Shown here: in pieces, positions 8,969 to 16,286 of the stretch | Position numbering within the stretch: the stretch's first letter is position 1 | Layout of the letters: every line of letters begins with the position of its first letter | Assembly (NCBI GenBank): GCA_001725155.1 | Contig: MEFP01000007.1 | Location: forward strand, 62,001-126,000 | Source of the DNA: Lysobacteraceae bacterium SCN 69-320 | GTDB lineage: Bacteria > Pseudomonadota > Gammaproteobacteria > Xanthomonadales > Rhodanobacteraceae | DNA: 64,000 nucleotides | Direction of reading: 5' to 3' | Made by a program: the position numbers and the translations under genes | Notes under the pieces: generated by a model | What the model saw: only the letters and a program-made list of their open reading frames with translations | What the model was told of the DNA's origin: nothing | The model's database searches: none

Positions 8969-9439
8969 TTACGACTGGTGGCCGCCGCAGGAACCTTCCT
9001 TGCCTTTCTTGTCGCCGCCGCAGGAGCCTTCCTTGCCCTTCTTGTCGCCGCCGCAGGAACCTTCCTTCGCCTTGGCTTTGGCCTTGTCGCCGCCGCACTT
9101 GCCTTCGCCGCACTTGCCTTCCTTGCCCTTGTGCGCAGCTTCCATTTCGGCCTTGCTGATCGAACCGTTCTTGTCGGTGTCGAGCTTGTCGAAGTGCTCG
9201 CCCTTGGCGGCGTCGTACTCGGCCTTGGACACCTGGCCGTCCTTGTTCGTGTCCATCTTGTCCATGCCGCACTTGCCTTCACCGCACTTGCCTTCGCCGA
9301 AGCCGGTGGTCATGTAGCCGCTGGTGAGCTGGTTGAGCTGGAACGCCGTGTCGGCGCTGGCCATCTGGGCCAGCGACATCGTGCCGATGAAAGCGGTGCC
9401 GAGAGCGAGCGTCAGCGGTTTCGCGATCTTGGTGGACAT
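8969..9439 (-). CDS. hvfA: HvfA-type RiPP precursor with two EF-hands
   Basis: A 156-residue exported precursor. Residues 1-29 are a Sec signal peptide of the HvfA/bufferin style (KPLTLALGTAF... ASA), followed by AFQLNQLTSGYM. Seven Cys occur in EGKCG (C52, C57, C110, C115) and EGSCGG units (C129, C140, C151), the motif MNIO enzymes modify. Between the two Cys groups sit two complete EF-hand loops, DTNKDGQVSKAE (63-74) and DTDKNGSISKAE (87-98), each with ligands at positions 1, 3, 5, 9 and 12. The last three EGSCGG units are an 11-residue repeat encoded by a 33-bp tandem repeat. The peptide is probably a periplasmic metal (copper) chelator; calcium binding is inferred from the loops. Confidence 0.88.
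   Translation of the reverse strand: MSTKIAKPLTLALGTAFIGTMSLAQMASADTAFQLNQLTSGYMTTGFGEGKCGEGKCGMDKMDTNKDGQVSKAEYDAAKGEHFDKLDTDKNGSISKAEMEAAHKGKEGKCGEGKCGGDKAKAKAKEGSCGGDKKGKEGSCGGDKKGKEGSCGGHQS
8988..9068 (-). repeat. 33-bp tandem repeat inside hvfA
   Basis: Two and a half units of a 33-base sequence, each containing CCGCAGGA and CTTCCTTGCC on the plus strand, encode EGSCGGDKKGK. Units differ only by silent or near-silent changes. Such a repeat can gain or lose modifiable cysteines by slippage without breaking the frame. Confidence 0.75.
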
Positions 9440-10001
9440 TGCAAGTTCTCCGTGGATTGACGGGCATCGGCCCGCAGGGGTAACGGCTGCGTGAGCAGCG
9501 GTGACGCGCCCCGCGGCGGAGAACCTGCGGTTGCCATAGGTTCTGCCCTCCGTTCGCGATGCGCGTTGATTTCGCGCGCCGCGCTGCAGGGCAGCGATTG
9601 CTGCAATGCAGCGCGTCAGGTCGGGTTACCAGACCGGGTGCGGCGGCGGATTCTTTCATACCCGCACCGCAGTTAAGAACACGCGATGCCGCGACACCGG
9701 GACGGCGCCGCAGCCGGAGGCGACTGTACTGCGTCCCGGTGCAGACCCGGTTCGCCGGGGCGCGGCGCCTGCGGGTATCGCGCGGAACCGCAACATCGGT
9801 CCGGGATAGCCGCCGTGTTGCGGCGCGGGCGGCAGCCGCATGGGGCTGCGCGGGAGTTTCTTCTTGCGCTCAGGCGGCGAACGTCATCGGAGCGGGAAGG
9901 CGTCCGGAAGCGAGGGCCCCGGCGCTTCACTTGCCCCGTCGCGAACGCTCAGGGGACAGGGGCGGCGCGGACCGTCAGGGGCCGCGCCAAGTGGACATCG
10001 C
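9440..10001. other. Intergenic region upstream of hvfA
   Basis: A 562-base gap between the porin stop and hvfA start, both on the minus strand. Apart from the dyad at 9520-9544 I see no gene: open frames here are Arg-rich shadow translations. The hvf promoter should lie here. Confidence 0.5.
9520..9544. promoter_or_regulatory. Inverted repeat upstream of hvfA, possible operator
   Basis: A 7-bp perfect dyad, AGAACCT and AGGTTCT, separated by 11 bases, lies 81 bases upstream of the hvfA ATG. The ACCT-N11-AGGT core has the spacing of MerR/CueR-type operators, which would fit a metal-responsive locus. No MerR regulator is encoded nearby, so this is only a candidate. Confidence 0.3.
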
Positions 10002-11177
10002 TCAGAAATGGATCTGTGCGCGGACTTCGGTGATCTTCGGATCCAGCGCCAGCGCGCCCTTGTCGCTGAAGGCCCGGATGTAGTTGGCCTGCAGCTTGAT
10101 GTGCTGGCCGAGGTACCAGTTCGCGCCGAGGGTCCAGTCGTGCTGCCTGCCGCCGGCGACGAGCCCGTCGTTCAAGTCCAGCGTGGAATAGCGCAGGGCG
10201 ACTTCGACGGCGCCGTAGTCGTGCCTGGGTTTGACGTTGCCGAACCCGCCGCTCTTGTACGGCCGCGATTCGCCGGTCAGCACCCAGCTGCCGGAGAGAT
10301 AGGCGCCGTCGCCGCTGAAGTCGCGCGCCGTGCGGCGTGCGGCGGCTATGGTCAGGTATTCGCCCTGCAGCGAGAACGGTCCCTGCGCCCAGGCGCCTTC
10401 GAGGCCGACGCGGCGGATACGCTCGGCGCCGGCGAGATTGCCCGTGTCGATCAGCCGTATCGCGGTCAGGTTGGCCTCCGGACGCGCACGGATGCGCGCG
10501 ATCTCGTCGTCGCGCTCCTCGGCCGAGGCCGCTGCGCCCAGATGTACGACGGTGGTGTCGTTCTTGACCGGGTTGTAGACCGCGCGCGCGGCCCAGGTCG
10601 TGCCGTCGTTGTCGCCATTGAGATCGCCGCCGCTGAACCATGCCGCGTTGAGCAGCCAGCCCGGCAGGTTTTCGTAGGTCCAGTCCACGCCGATGCGGCG
10701 GCCCTGGTTCACGGCCTGCACCGGCAAGGCGCGTTCGAGGAAGGTGGTCGAGCCCGAACCGATCGCGCCTTCCTCGAAGCCGACCGGCGTCTTGAACTGG
10801 CCGAGGCGGAAATCGCCGACTTTCCTGTTGAACAGGCGGAAATAGGCGTCGACCCACAGATGTGCCTGGAAGTCGTAGCCGGCGGCGAGTTCCCAGACGC
10901 CGTTCTTGCGCGCGTACAGGTAGGTCTCCTTGCGCCGCCAGGTTTCCAGGTCGCCGAAGCGCGCGCTGCCGTTGGGCAGGGTGTCGTCGGAGAAATGGTT
11001 GGTGTCGTACTGGATCGTGGCGCGCACGCCGTACTCGACGCCGGCGTCGGTCTTGAACCTGGTCGGCCAGTCGTTGAGCAGGTCGTAGGCCTGGGCCGGC
11101 GCGGCGAAGGCCGCGGCGACGGCGACGCTCACGGCGAGCTGGGGCAGCGGGCGGGCGGCGGGGTGGCGCGATGTCAT
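10002..11177 (-). CDS. OprO/OprP-type phosphate-selective porin
   Basis: A 391-residue outer-membrane porin. Signal peptide: LAVSVAVAAAFAAPAQA. The mature part has the alternating pattern of a beta barrel with typical features of the phosphate/polyphosphate porin family: RRKETYLYAR, FRLGQFKTPVGFEE, GRRIGVDWTY, a DWTLGANWYL strand and a terminal Phe in VRAQIHF. ATG at 11177 is chosen because AGGA lies 8 bases upstream; an in-frame start 27 bases earlier is less likely. Substrate is inferred from the family only. It stands alone between nth and hvf. Confidence 0.85.
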   Translation of the reverse strand: MTSRHPAARPLPQLAVSVAVAAAFAAPAQAYDLLNDWPTRFKTDAGVEYGVRATIQYDTNHFSDDTLPNGSARFGDLETWRRKETYLYARKNGVWELAAGYDFQAHLWVDAYFRLFNRKVGDFRLGQFKTPVGFEEGAIGSGSTTFLERALPVQAVNQGRRIGVDWTYENLPGWLLNAAWFSGGDLNGDNDGTTWAARAVYNPVKNDTTVVHLGAAASAEERDDEIARIRARPEANLTAIRLIDTGNLAGAERIRRVGLEGAWAQGPFSLQGEYLTIAAARRTARDFSGDGAYLSGSWVLTGESRPYKSGGFGNVKPRHDYGAVEVALRYSTLDLNDGLVAGGRQHDWTLGANWYLGQHIKLQANYIRAFSDKGALALDPKITEVRAQIHF

Positions 11178-11256
11178 CGGTTGTCCTGAAGGGTGAAGAG
11201 GCAACCCGATTGCAGCATCGGCGCTGCGGCGGCCGAAGTTAGCAGAGGTAGTGTGC

Positions 11257-11904
11257 TTATGCCGTTTCCGTCGCCGGCGTCTTGTCGCGGAACTCGCAGA
11301 GGTCGGCGATGACGCAGGTCGGGCAGGCCGGCTTGCGCGCCTTGCAGACGTAGCGGCCGTGCAGGATCAGCCAGTGGTGGGCGTCCTGCTTGAACTCGGC
11401 CGGCACGGTCTTTTCGAGCTTGTCCTCGACCGCGCGCACGGTCTTGCCCTTGGCCAGGCCGGTGCGGTTGGCGACGCGGAAGATGTGCGTGTCGACGGCG
11501 ATGGTCGGCTGGCCGAAGGCCGTGTTGAGCACGACATTGGCGGTCTTGCGGCCGACGCCGGGCAGCGCTTCCAGCGCCTCGCGCGTGCGCGGCACCTCGC
11601 CGTCGTACTGGTCGACGAGGATGCGGCAGGTCGCGATGACGTTCTTCGCCTTGGCGTTGTACAGGCCGATAGTGGAAATATACTTTTTTAAACCTTCTTC
11701 ACCGAGCGCAAGGATGGCCTGCGGCGTGTTGGCGGCCGGAAACAGCTTGCGCGTGGCCTTGTTCACGCCGACGTCGGTGGCTTGTGCCGACAGGGTCACG
11801 GCGACCAGCAGCTCGAACGGCGTGGTGTAGTCCAGTTCCGTCGTCGGCGTGGGATCCAGCTCGCGCAGCCGGCGGAAGATTTCATGGCGCTTGGCGTTGT
11901 TCAT
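11257..11904 (-). CDS. nth: Endonuclease III
   Basis: A 215-residue DNA glycosylase/AP lyase for oxidised pyrimidines. The helix-hairpin-helix is LPGVGRKTA with catalytic K120, the acid is D138 in AVDTH, and the [4Fe-4S] ligands are C187, C194, C197 and C203, all at the numbering of the E. coli enzyme. It follows the rnf genes on the same strand, as in the E. coli rsx-nth operon, 70 bases after the rnfE-like gene. Confidence 0.97.
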   Translation of the reverse strand: MNNAKRHEIFRRLRELDPTPTTELDYTTPFELLVAVTLSAQATDVGVNKATRKLFPAANTPQAILALGEEGLKKYISTIGLYNAKAKNVIATCRILVDQYDGEVPRTREALEALPGVGRKTANVVLNTAFGQPTIAVDTHIFRVANRTGLAKGKTVRAVEDKLEKTVPAEFKQDAHHWLILHGRYVCKARKPACPTCVIADLCEFRDKTPATETA

Positions 11905-11974
11905 GGGCAGGCGGGGAGTCCGGAAAGGCGGCGGAAGAACAGCGGCGGATGGGGCGGAAGGCGGGCGGTTGTCG

Positions 11975-12502
11975 TCAGCTCGGCGCGTCAGCGCCGCCGC
12001 GCAGCTGACGGTACAGCGCCAGTCCGAGCGCGGCTGCGATCAGCAGGCCGGCCGGCGACAGCAGCCAGGCGGCGCTGCCGGCGACAACGCCGCCGTCGTC
12101 GGCCGTGGCGAGCCAGGCGGCGGCACTGCGCAGCGCGCCGACCAGCGGCGGCGCAAACACCAGCAGCAGGCCGACGGCCGGCGCCGCGTCGCTGCGCCAC
12201 CAGGCCGGATTGGCGACGGCCAGCGGCAGCAGCGCAACGAGCTCGGGCGCGATCAGGCCGCAGGCTGCGAGCAGCCAGCCCGCCGCGGCCGCGGCGACCG
12301 TGGCCCAGCCGGCTGCCGCGGACGTGCCTGCCGCTGCTGCCGTGCGCGTCAGCAGCAACGCCAGCTGTAGCAGGGTCAGCGCCGCGGCGACGGCGCCGCC
12401 GAGCTGCAGGCCGCTGCGCAGGTCCTCGGCCGCGAACAGCAGCGGTGCGGCAGCCAGCGCGGCGGCAGCGTGAACAATGAAGCGTCGACCGGTGAGCGGC
12501 AT
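11975..12502 (-). CDS. RnfE-position membrane protein, strongly diverged
   Basis: A 175-residue, very Ala/Leu-rich protein with about six hydrophobic helices. Its ATG overlaps the rnfG stop (ATGA) and it precedes nth, the place of rsxE in E. coli. By eye its later helices align with RnfE: LVALLPLAVANPAWW against IFIPLIVTNC, LVGALRSAAAW against VLGSLREIIG, and LLSPAGLLIAAALGLALY against MLPPGAFIGLGLMLAG. However the conserved Cys of the VTNC motif, a [2Fe-2S] ligand in Rnf, is Pro-Ala here, and only one Cys remains in the protein. It may be a degenerate RnfE or an unrelated replacement. Confidence 0.55.
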   Translation of the reverse strand: MPLTGRRFIVHAAAALAAAPLLFAAEDLRSGLQLGGAVAAALTLLQLALLLTRTAAAAGTSAAAGWATVAAAAAGWLLAACGLIAPELVALLPLAVANPAWWRSDAAPAVGLLLVFAPPLVGALRSAAAWLATADDGGVVAGSAAWLLSPAGLLIAAALGLALYRQLRGGADAPS

Positions 12503-13116
12503 CAACGCGGCTCCGGCTCGGCCAGCCAGCGCTCGCCGTGGTCCGCATAGGCGAGCAGCACGGCCTGGATGCGCGCGAGGATGGCGCGCGGCGTCACGGT
12601 GGCGCCGGCGAACTGGTCGAAGTCGCCGCCGTCGCGCCGCACGCGCCAGCGCTCGGCCGGCAGGTCCTGCAGCGAATGGCCGGCCAGCGCGGCCAGCCAG
12701 CGGCCACCGTCGTGCTCGAACGCATCGCCGCGGCCGCGCGTTTCGCTGTGCGCGAGCACGCGCGCGCCGAGCAGGCGGCCGTCGCGTGCAATGCCCAGGC
12801 GCAGCCGCAGAGGCCCGCCATAGCCCTGAGCGACCGCATCGACGACGAAGGCCACTGCAACGCCGCCGCGGCGCAGGCGCCACAGCGGCAGGGCGTCGTC
12901 GCTGCCGAGTGCGGCGGCGTCGCGCACGGCGATGCGGTCGCTCAGCGGATCGTTGTCGTAGTCCAGTCCAGGCAGCAGGCCGGCGAGCTCGCCGCGTTCG
13001 CGCAGGCGGACCTGATCCTGCAGGCCGCCGTGGCTGAGCCAGGCGGCCAGCGCGAGCAGCAGCAGCGCGAGCGGCAGCTGCAGCGCGAGCGGCCATGAGT
13101 GTCGCGGCTCAGCCAT
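12502..13116 (-). CDS. rnfG: Electron transport complex subunit RnfG
   Basis: A 204-residue protein with an N-terminal membrane anchor (residues 8-28) and a periplasmic FMN domain. The covalent FMN attachment site is AGATVTP, with T173 as the expected acceptor. Residue layout and the HSETRGRG segment fit RnfG/NqrC. Its start overlaps rnfD by 8 bases and its stop overlaps the next gene by one base. The complex couples NADH/ferredoxin electron transfer to ion movement or, in E. coli, reduces SoxR. Confidence 0.88.
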   Translation of the reverse strand: MAEPRHSWPLALQLPLALLLLALAAWLSHGGLQDQVRLRERGELAGLLPGLDYDNDPLSDRIAVRDAAALGSDDALPLWRLRRGGVAVAFVVDAVAQGYGGPLRLRLGIARDGRLLGARVLAHSETRGRGDAFEHDGGRWLAALAGHSLQDLPAERWRVRRDGGDFDQFAGATVTPRAILARIQAVLLAYADHGERWLAEPEPR

Positions 13117-14125
13117 GCCGGCCGTGCCCGTAGATGCGCGGCCGCGTCATGCGGTCGAGCAGCGGCGCGGCCGCATTCATCAGCAGCACGGCGAACGCGA
13201 TGCCGTCGGGGATGTGGCCCCAGCGCCGGATGGCCAGGGTCAGCACGGCGACGCCGGCGCCGAACAGCAGGCGTCCGCGCGGCGAGGTGCAGCCGCTGAC
13301 CGGGTCGGTCACGACGAACCAGGCGGCGAACATCAGGCCGCCGCTGGCCAGGTGCTGCAGCGGCGACGGATGCCGTTCCGCGTCGAGCAGCCAGAACGGC
13401 AGGGTCAGCAGGCAGACCGCGGCGATCACGCCGACCGGGGCCTGCCAGCCGATCACGCGCCGCCACAGCAGATAGCCGCCGCCGAGCAGCCAGGCGCCGG
13501 CGGCCCAGGTCCAGACTTCCGGCCGGCTGTGACGGAACAGCGCGGCAGCGCCGATCTCCGGCAGACGCTGGCCCTGCGCGGCGAGCTGGCGCAGCGCGTC
13601 CAGCGGCGTCGCCGATGCGATGCTGTCCCACTGCGCCGTCGGGGTCGCGCCGAAAATCGTGCGCGCCGCTGTCGCGAGGTCGACCGCCGCGCCGGGCCAC
13701 TGCGCGACCAGGCGCGGGAAGGCCAGCAGCACGACGGCATAGCCGGCCATGGCCGGGTTGAACAGGTTGTAGCCCAGGCCGCCATAGATCTGCTTGACCA
13801 GGCCGATCGCGACGAGCATGGCGACCGGCGCTATCCACCAGGGGGCCAGCGGCGCGATGCACAGTGCGAACAGCACGGCCGTGACCAGCGCCGAGCCGTC
13901 GCCGAGCGCGCGCGCCGCCTCGCGGCCGCGCAGGCGCAGCGCGAGCGCCTCGATCGCGAGCGCGCTGGCGACGGCGAGCGCGAGCTGGATCGCGAGTCCG
14001 GCGCCGAAGGCCCAGAGCTGCACGGCGATGCCCGGCAGCAGCGCGAGCAGCACGTCGTGCATGACCCGGCGTACCGCGACCGGCGCCGGCAGATGCGGCG
14101 CGCCGGCCGTGGCGAAGGTCTTCAT
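13109..14125 (-). CDS. rnfD: Electron transport complex subunit RnfD
   Basis: A 338-residue multi-pass protein of the NqrB/RnfD family. Helices include LLALLPGIAVQLWAFGAG and the KQIYGGLGYNLFNPAMAGY signature. The FMN-binding Thr is in DSIASATPLD (T173); the usual SGAT has become ASAT, a mild departure. FVVTDPVSGCTSPRGRL near the C-terminus is also typical. The ATG overlaps the rnfC stop as ATGA, so the operon order is rnfC, rnfD, rnfG, rnfE-like, nth. Confidence 0.9.
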   Translation of the reverse strand: MKTFATAGAPHLPAPVAVRRVMHDVLLALLPGIAVQLWAFGAGLAIQLALAVASALAIEALALRLRGREAARALGDGSALVTAVLFALCIAPLAPWWIAPVAMLVAIGLVKQIYGGLGYNLFNPAMAGYAVVLLAFPRLVAQWPGAAVDLATAARTIFGATPTAQWDSIASATPLDALRQLAAQGQRLPEIGAAALFRHSRPEVWTWAAGAWLLGGGYLLWRRVIGWQAPVGVIAAVCLLTLPFWLLDAERHPSPLQHLASGGLMFAAWFVVTDPVSGCTSPRGRLLFGAGVAVLTLAIRRWGHIPDGIAFAVLLMNAAAPLLDRMTRPRIYGHGRHG

Positions 14126-15702
14126 GCCTCGTCCTCGCGCGGCGGCGGCGCGGCGTTCTGCGTGCGCTTGGCCTTGCCGCGCGCGATGGCCGCGAGCACG
14201 GCGGACTTGTCCATGCGCGACGCGGCCGCGGGCGCGGCTTCGCCGGCAGCGGCAGCGGCCGATGCGGTGGATTGTTCCTGCGCCAGCGCTTCGCGCCGCG
14301 CGGCGACGCGGGCGACTTTTTCCGCCTGTTCGCGGGCGAGGCGCTGGTTGCGGGCAAGAAAGCGCGTGCGCGCCAGATCGGCGCGGGCGCGCTGCGCCGC
14401 GGCGGTGGCCAGCCGCGACTTGGCGTCGCGATAGTGCTGCACCAGGGGGATCTGCGACGGGCAGGCGACCGCGCAGCAGCCGCACTCGATGCAGTCGGCC
14501 AGGCCCAGTGCGGCAGCGCCCGCGTCGTCGCCGCCGCGCAGCCGGCGCAGCAACTCCTGTGGCTGCAGGCGCGCCGGACAGGCGTCGGCACAGTCGCCGC
14601 AGCGTATGCACGGCAGCTCCGGCGCAGGCGTGCGCAGATCCTCGCTGCCGAGCACCAGCACGGCGTTGCTGGTCCGCGTCAGCGCGACCCCGTCGTGGGG
14701 CAGCGCCGAGCCCATCAGCGGGCCGCCGACGATCAGTCGCGCGGCGTCCGGCGTGTAGCCGCCGCCCGCGGCGACCAGCGCTTCCACCGGCGTGCCCAGG
14801 CGTACCTCGAACACGCCGGGCTCGCGCACGCCGCGGCCGCCGAGGCTGACGAGCCGCGTGGTCAGCGCCTCGCCCTGCACGACCGCGCGCCAGGCCGCGG
14901 CGGCCGTCGCGACGTTGTGCACGACGATGCCGATGTCGGCCGGCCAGCCGCCGCTGGGCACTTCCCGCCCGCAGAGCAGTTCGATGAGCTGGCGCTCGCC
15001 GCCCTGCGGATAGACCGTCGGCACGAGTTCGAGCCGGATCGCGCTGTCGTCGGCCAGTGCCGCGCGTACGGCGTCGGCGGCGGCGTACATGCGGTCTTCC
15101 AGCGCGAGGACGATCGTGTCCGCGCCGGCGGTGCGGGCGAGGATTTCGGCGCCGGCCACGACCTCCGCCGCGCGCTCGCGCAGCAGGGCCTCGTCGCAGG
15201 TGATGTAAGGCTCGCACTCGGCGCCGTTGACGATCAGGGTCGCCGCGCCGCGCGCAAGCTTCCGCGCGGTGGGAAAGCCGGCGCCGCCGAGGCCTATCAG
15301 ACCGGCCTCGGCCAGGCGTCGGCGCAGCAGGGCGGGATCGGCGTCGCGCCAGTCGCGCAGCGGCGGCAGGGGCGCGGCCTCGTCACCGGCCTGGGGTTCC
15401 AGCACCAGATGCGGCGCTTCGGCGCCGTCGGCGCGGGCCAGCGTGCGCGGCTCGATCGCGACGATGCGGCCGGCGGCCGGCGCCGGCAGGGCGGTGGCCG
15501 CCTCGTCGGCGCCCAGCGCCAGCGGCTCGCCGCGGCGCACGTGCTTGCCTACGGCGGTGCGGCAGTGCAGCAGTGCGCCGCGCTCGTCCACGAGCGGCAG
15601 ATACAGGCGCGGCGGCAGCGGGCAGGGACGGACGGCGCCGCTCGCGCTCGCGCGCGGCGGGACGGCCAGGACCAGGCCGCCGTGGATGCGGTACAGGGAC
15701 AT
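14122..15702 (-). CDS. rnfC: Electron transport complex subunit RnfC
   Basis: A 526-residue iron-sulfur flavoprotein subunit. It opens with the RnfC barrel-sandwich region, then the GLGGAGFPTARK nucleotide loop, NGAECEPYITCDE, and two ferredoxin motifs CIRCGDCADACP and CIECGCCAVACP that bind two [4Fe-4S]. A variable Lys/Ala-rich C-terminal tail follows, as in other RnfC. ATG at 15702 is chosen because the protein then begins MSLYRIHGGL, the normal start; the frame is open further upstream through the yajC promoter region. No rnfA or rnfB lies upstream; yajC is divergent. Confidence 0.92.
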   Translation of the reverse strand: MSLYRIHGGLVLAVPPRASASGAVRPCPLPPRLYLPLVDERGALLHCRTAVGKHVRRGEPLALGADEAATALPAPAAGRIVAIEPRTLARADGAEAPHLVLEPQAGDEAAPLPPLRDWRDADPALLRRRLAEAGLIGLGGAGFPTARKLARGAATLIVNGAECEPYITCDEALLRERAAEVVAGAEILARTAGADTIVLALEDRMYAAADAVRAALADDSAIRLELVPTVYPQGGERQLIELLCGREVPSGGWPADIGIVVHNVATAAAAWRAVVQGEALTTRLVSLGGRGVREPGVFEVRLGTPVEALVAAGGGYTPDAARLIVGGPLMGSALPHDGVALTRTSNAVLVLGSEDLRTPAPELPCIRCGDCADACPARLQPQELLRRLRGGDDAGAAALGLADCIECGCCAVACPSQIPLVQHYRDAKSRLATAAAQRARADLARTRFLARNQRLAREQAEKVARVAARREALAQEQSTASAAAAAGEAAPAAASRMDKSAVLAAIARGKAKRTQNAAPPPREDEA

Positions 15703-15853
15703 GGACCGATTGTAGGCGCCGCCGGCCCTGCCCTTGAACCGGCCGGGCGCAGCCTCCACGCCTTGCGGTGCGCCGGGTTGTGCCGCATGGCATACTGCCG
15801 GACTTTGCAAGTCTGGGCGTCGTTTGGCCCGGCATCCACCAGCGAGAAAATCC

Positions 15854-16189
15854 ATGGACTTTCTGATTTCGACCGCGCAGGCGCAGACCGCGCCGGGCGC
15901 TCCGGCTCCGGGCGGCGGCATGAGCTCGATCTTCATGATGATCGCGATGTTCGCGATCTTCTATTTCATGCTGATCCGGCCGCAGATGAAGCGCGCCAAG
16001 GAGCAGCGCGCGATGATTGCGGCGCTGGCCAAGGGCGACGAAGTGGCCACGACCACGGGCATGCTCGGCACCGTCATCGACATCAGCGAGTCCTACGTCA
16101 GCGTGGAAATCGCGCCGAACGTCATCGTCAAGCTGCAGAAGCAGGCCATCACGGCCGTGCTGCCCAAGGGCACGCTGAAGTCCGCCTGA
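15854..16189 (+). CDS. yajC: Preprotein translocase subunit YajC
   Basis: A 111-residue protein with one transmembrane segment (about residues 23-43, ending YFMLIRPQMKR) and the cytoplasmic GDEVATTTGMLGTV motif. It is the accessory partner of SecDF and is followed by secD and secF as in most proteobacteria. ATG at 15854 gives the standard MDFLISTAQAQ N-terminus. Confidence 0.96.
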   Translation: MDFLISTAQAQTAPGAPAPGGGMSSIFMMIAMFAIFYFMLIRPQMKRAKEQRAMIAALAKGDEVATTTGMLGTVIDISESYVSVEIAPNVIVKLQKQAITAVLPKGTLKSA

Positions 16190-16194
16190 CCCCT

Positions 16195-16225
16195 CGGCGC
16201 CGGCGATCCCGGCGCCGTTCGTTTT
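16195..16225 (+). terminator. Hairpin between yajC and secD, possible attenuator
   Basis: A 9-bp GC stem at 16195-16203 pairs with 16209-16217 around a 5-base loop and is followed by TTCGTTTT. It could reduce read-through from yajC into secD. Confidence 0.45.
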
Positions 16226-16286
16226 CCGCAACGTCGACGCGGGCGGGCAAGGGCCTGCCACGCTGGATCAACCTGGGATTCATGGC

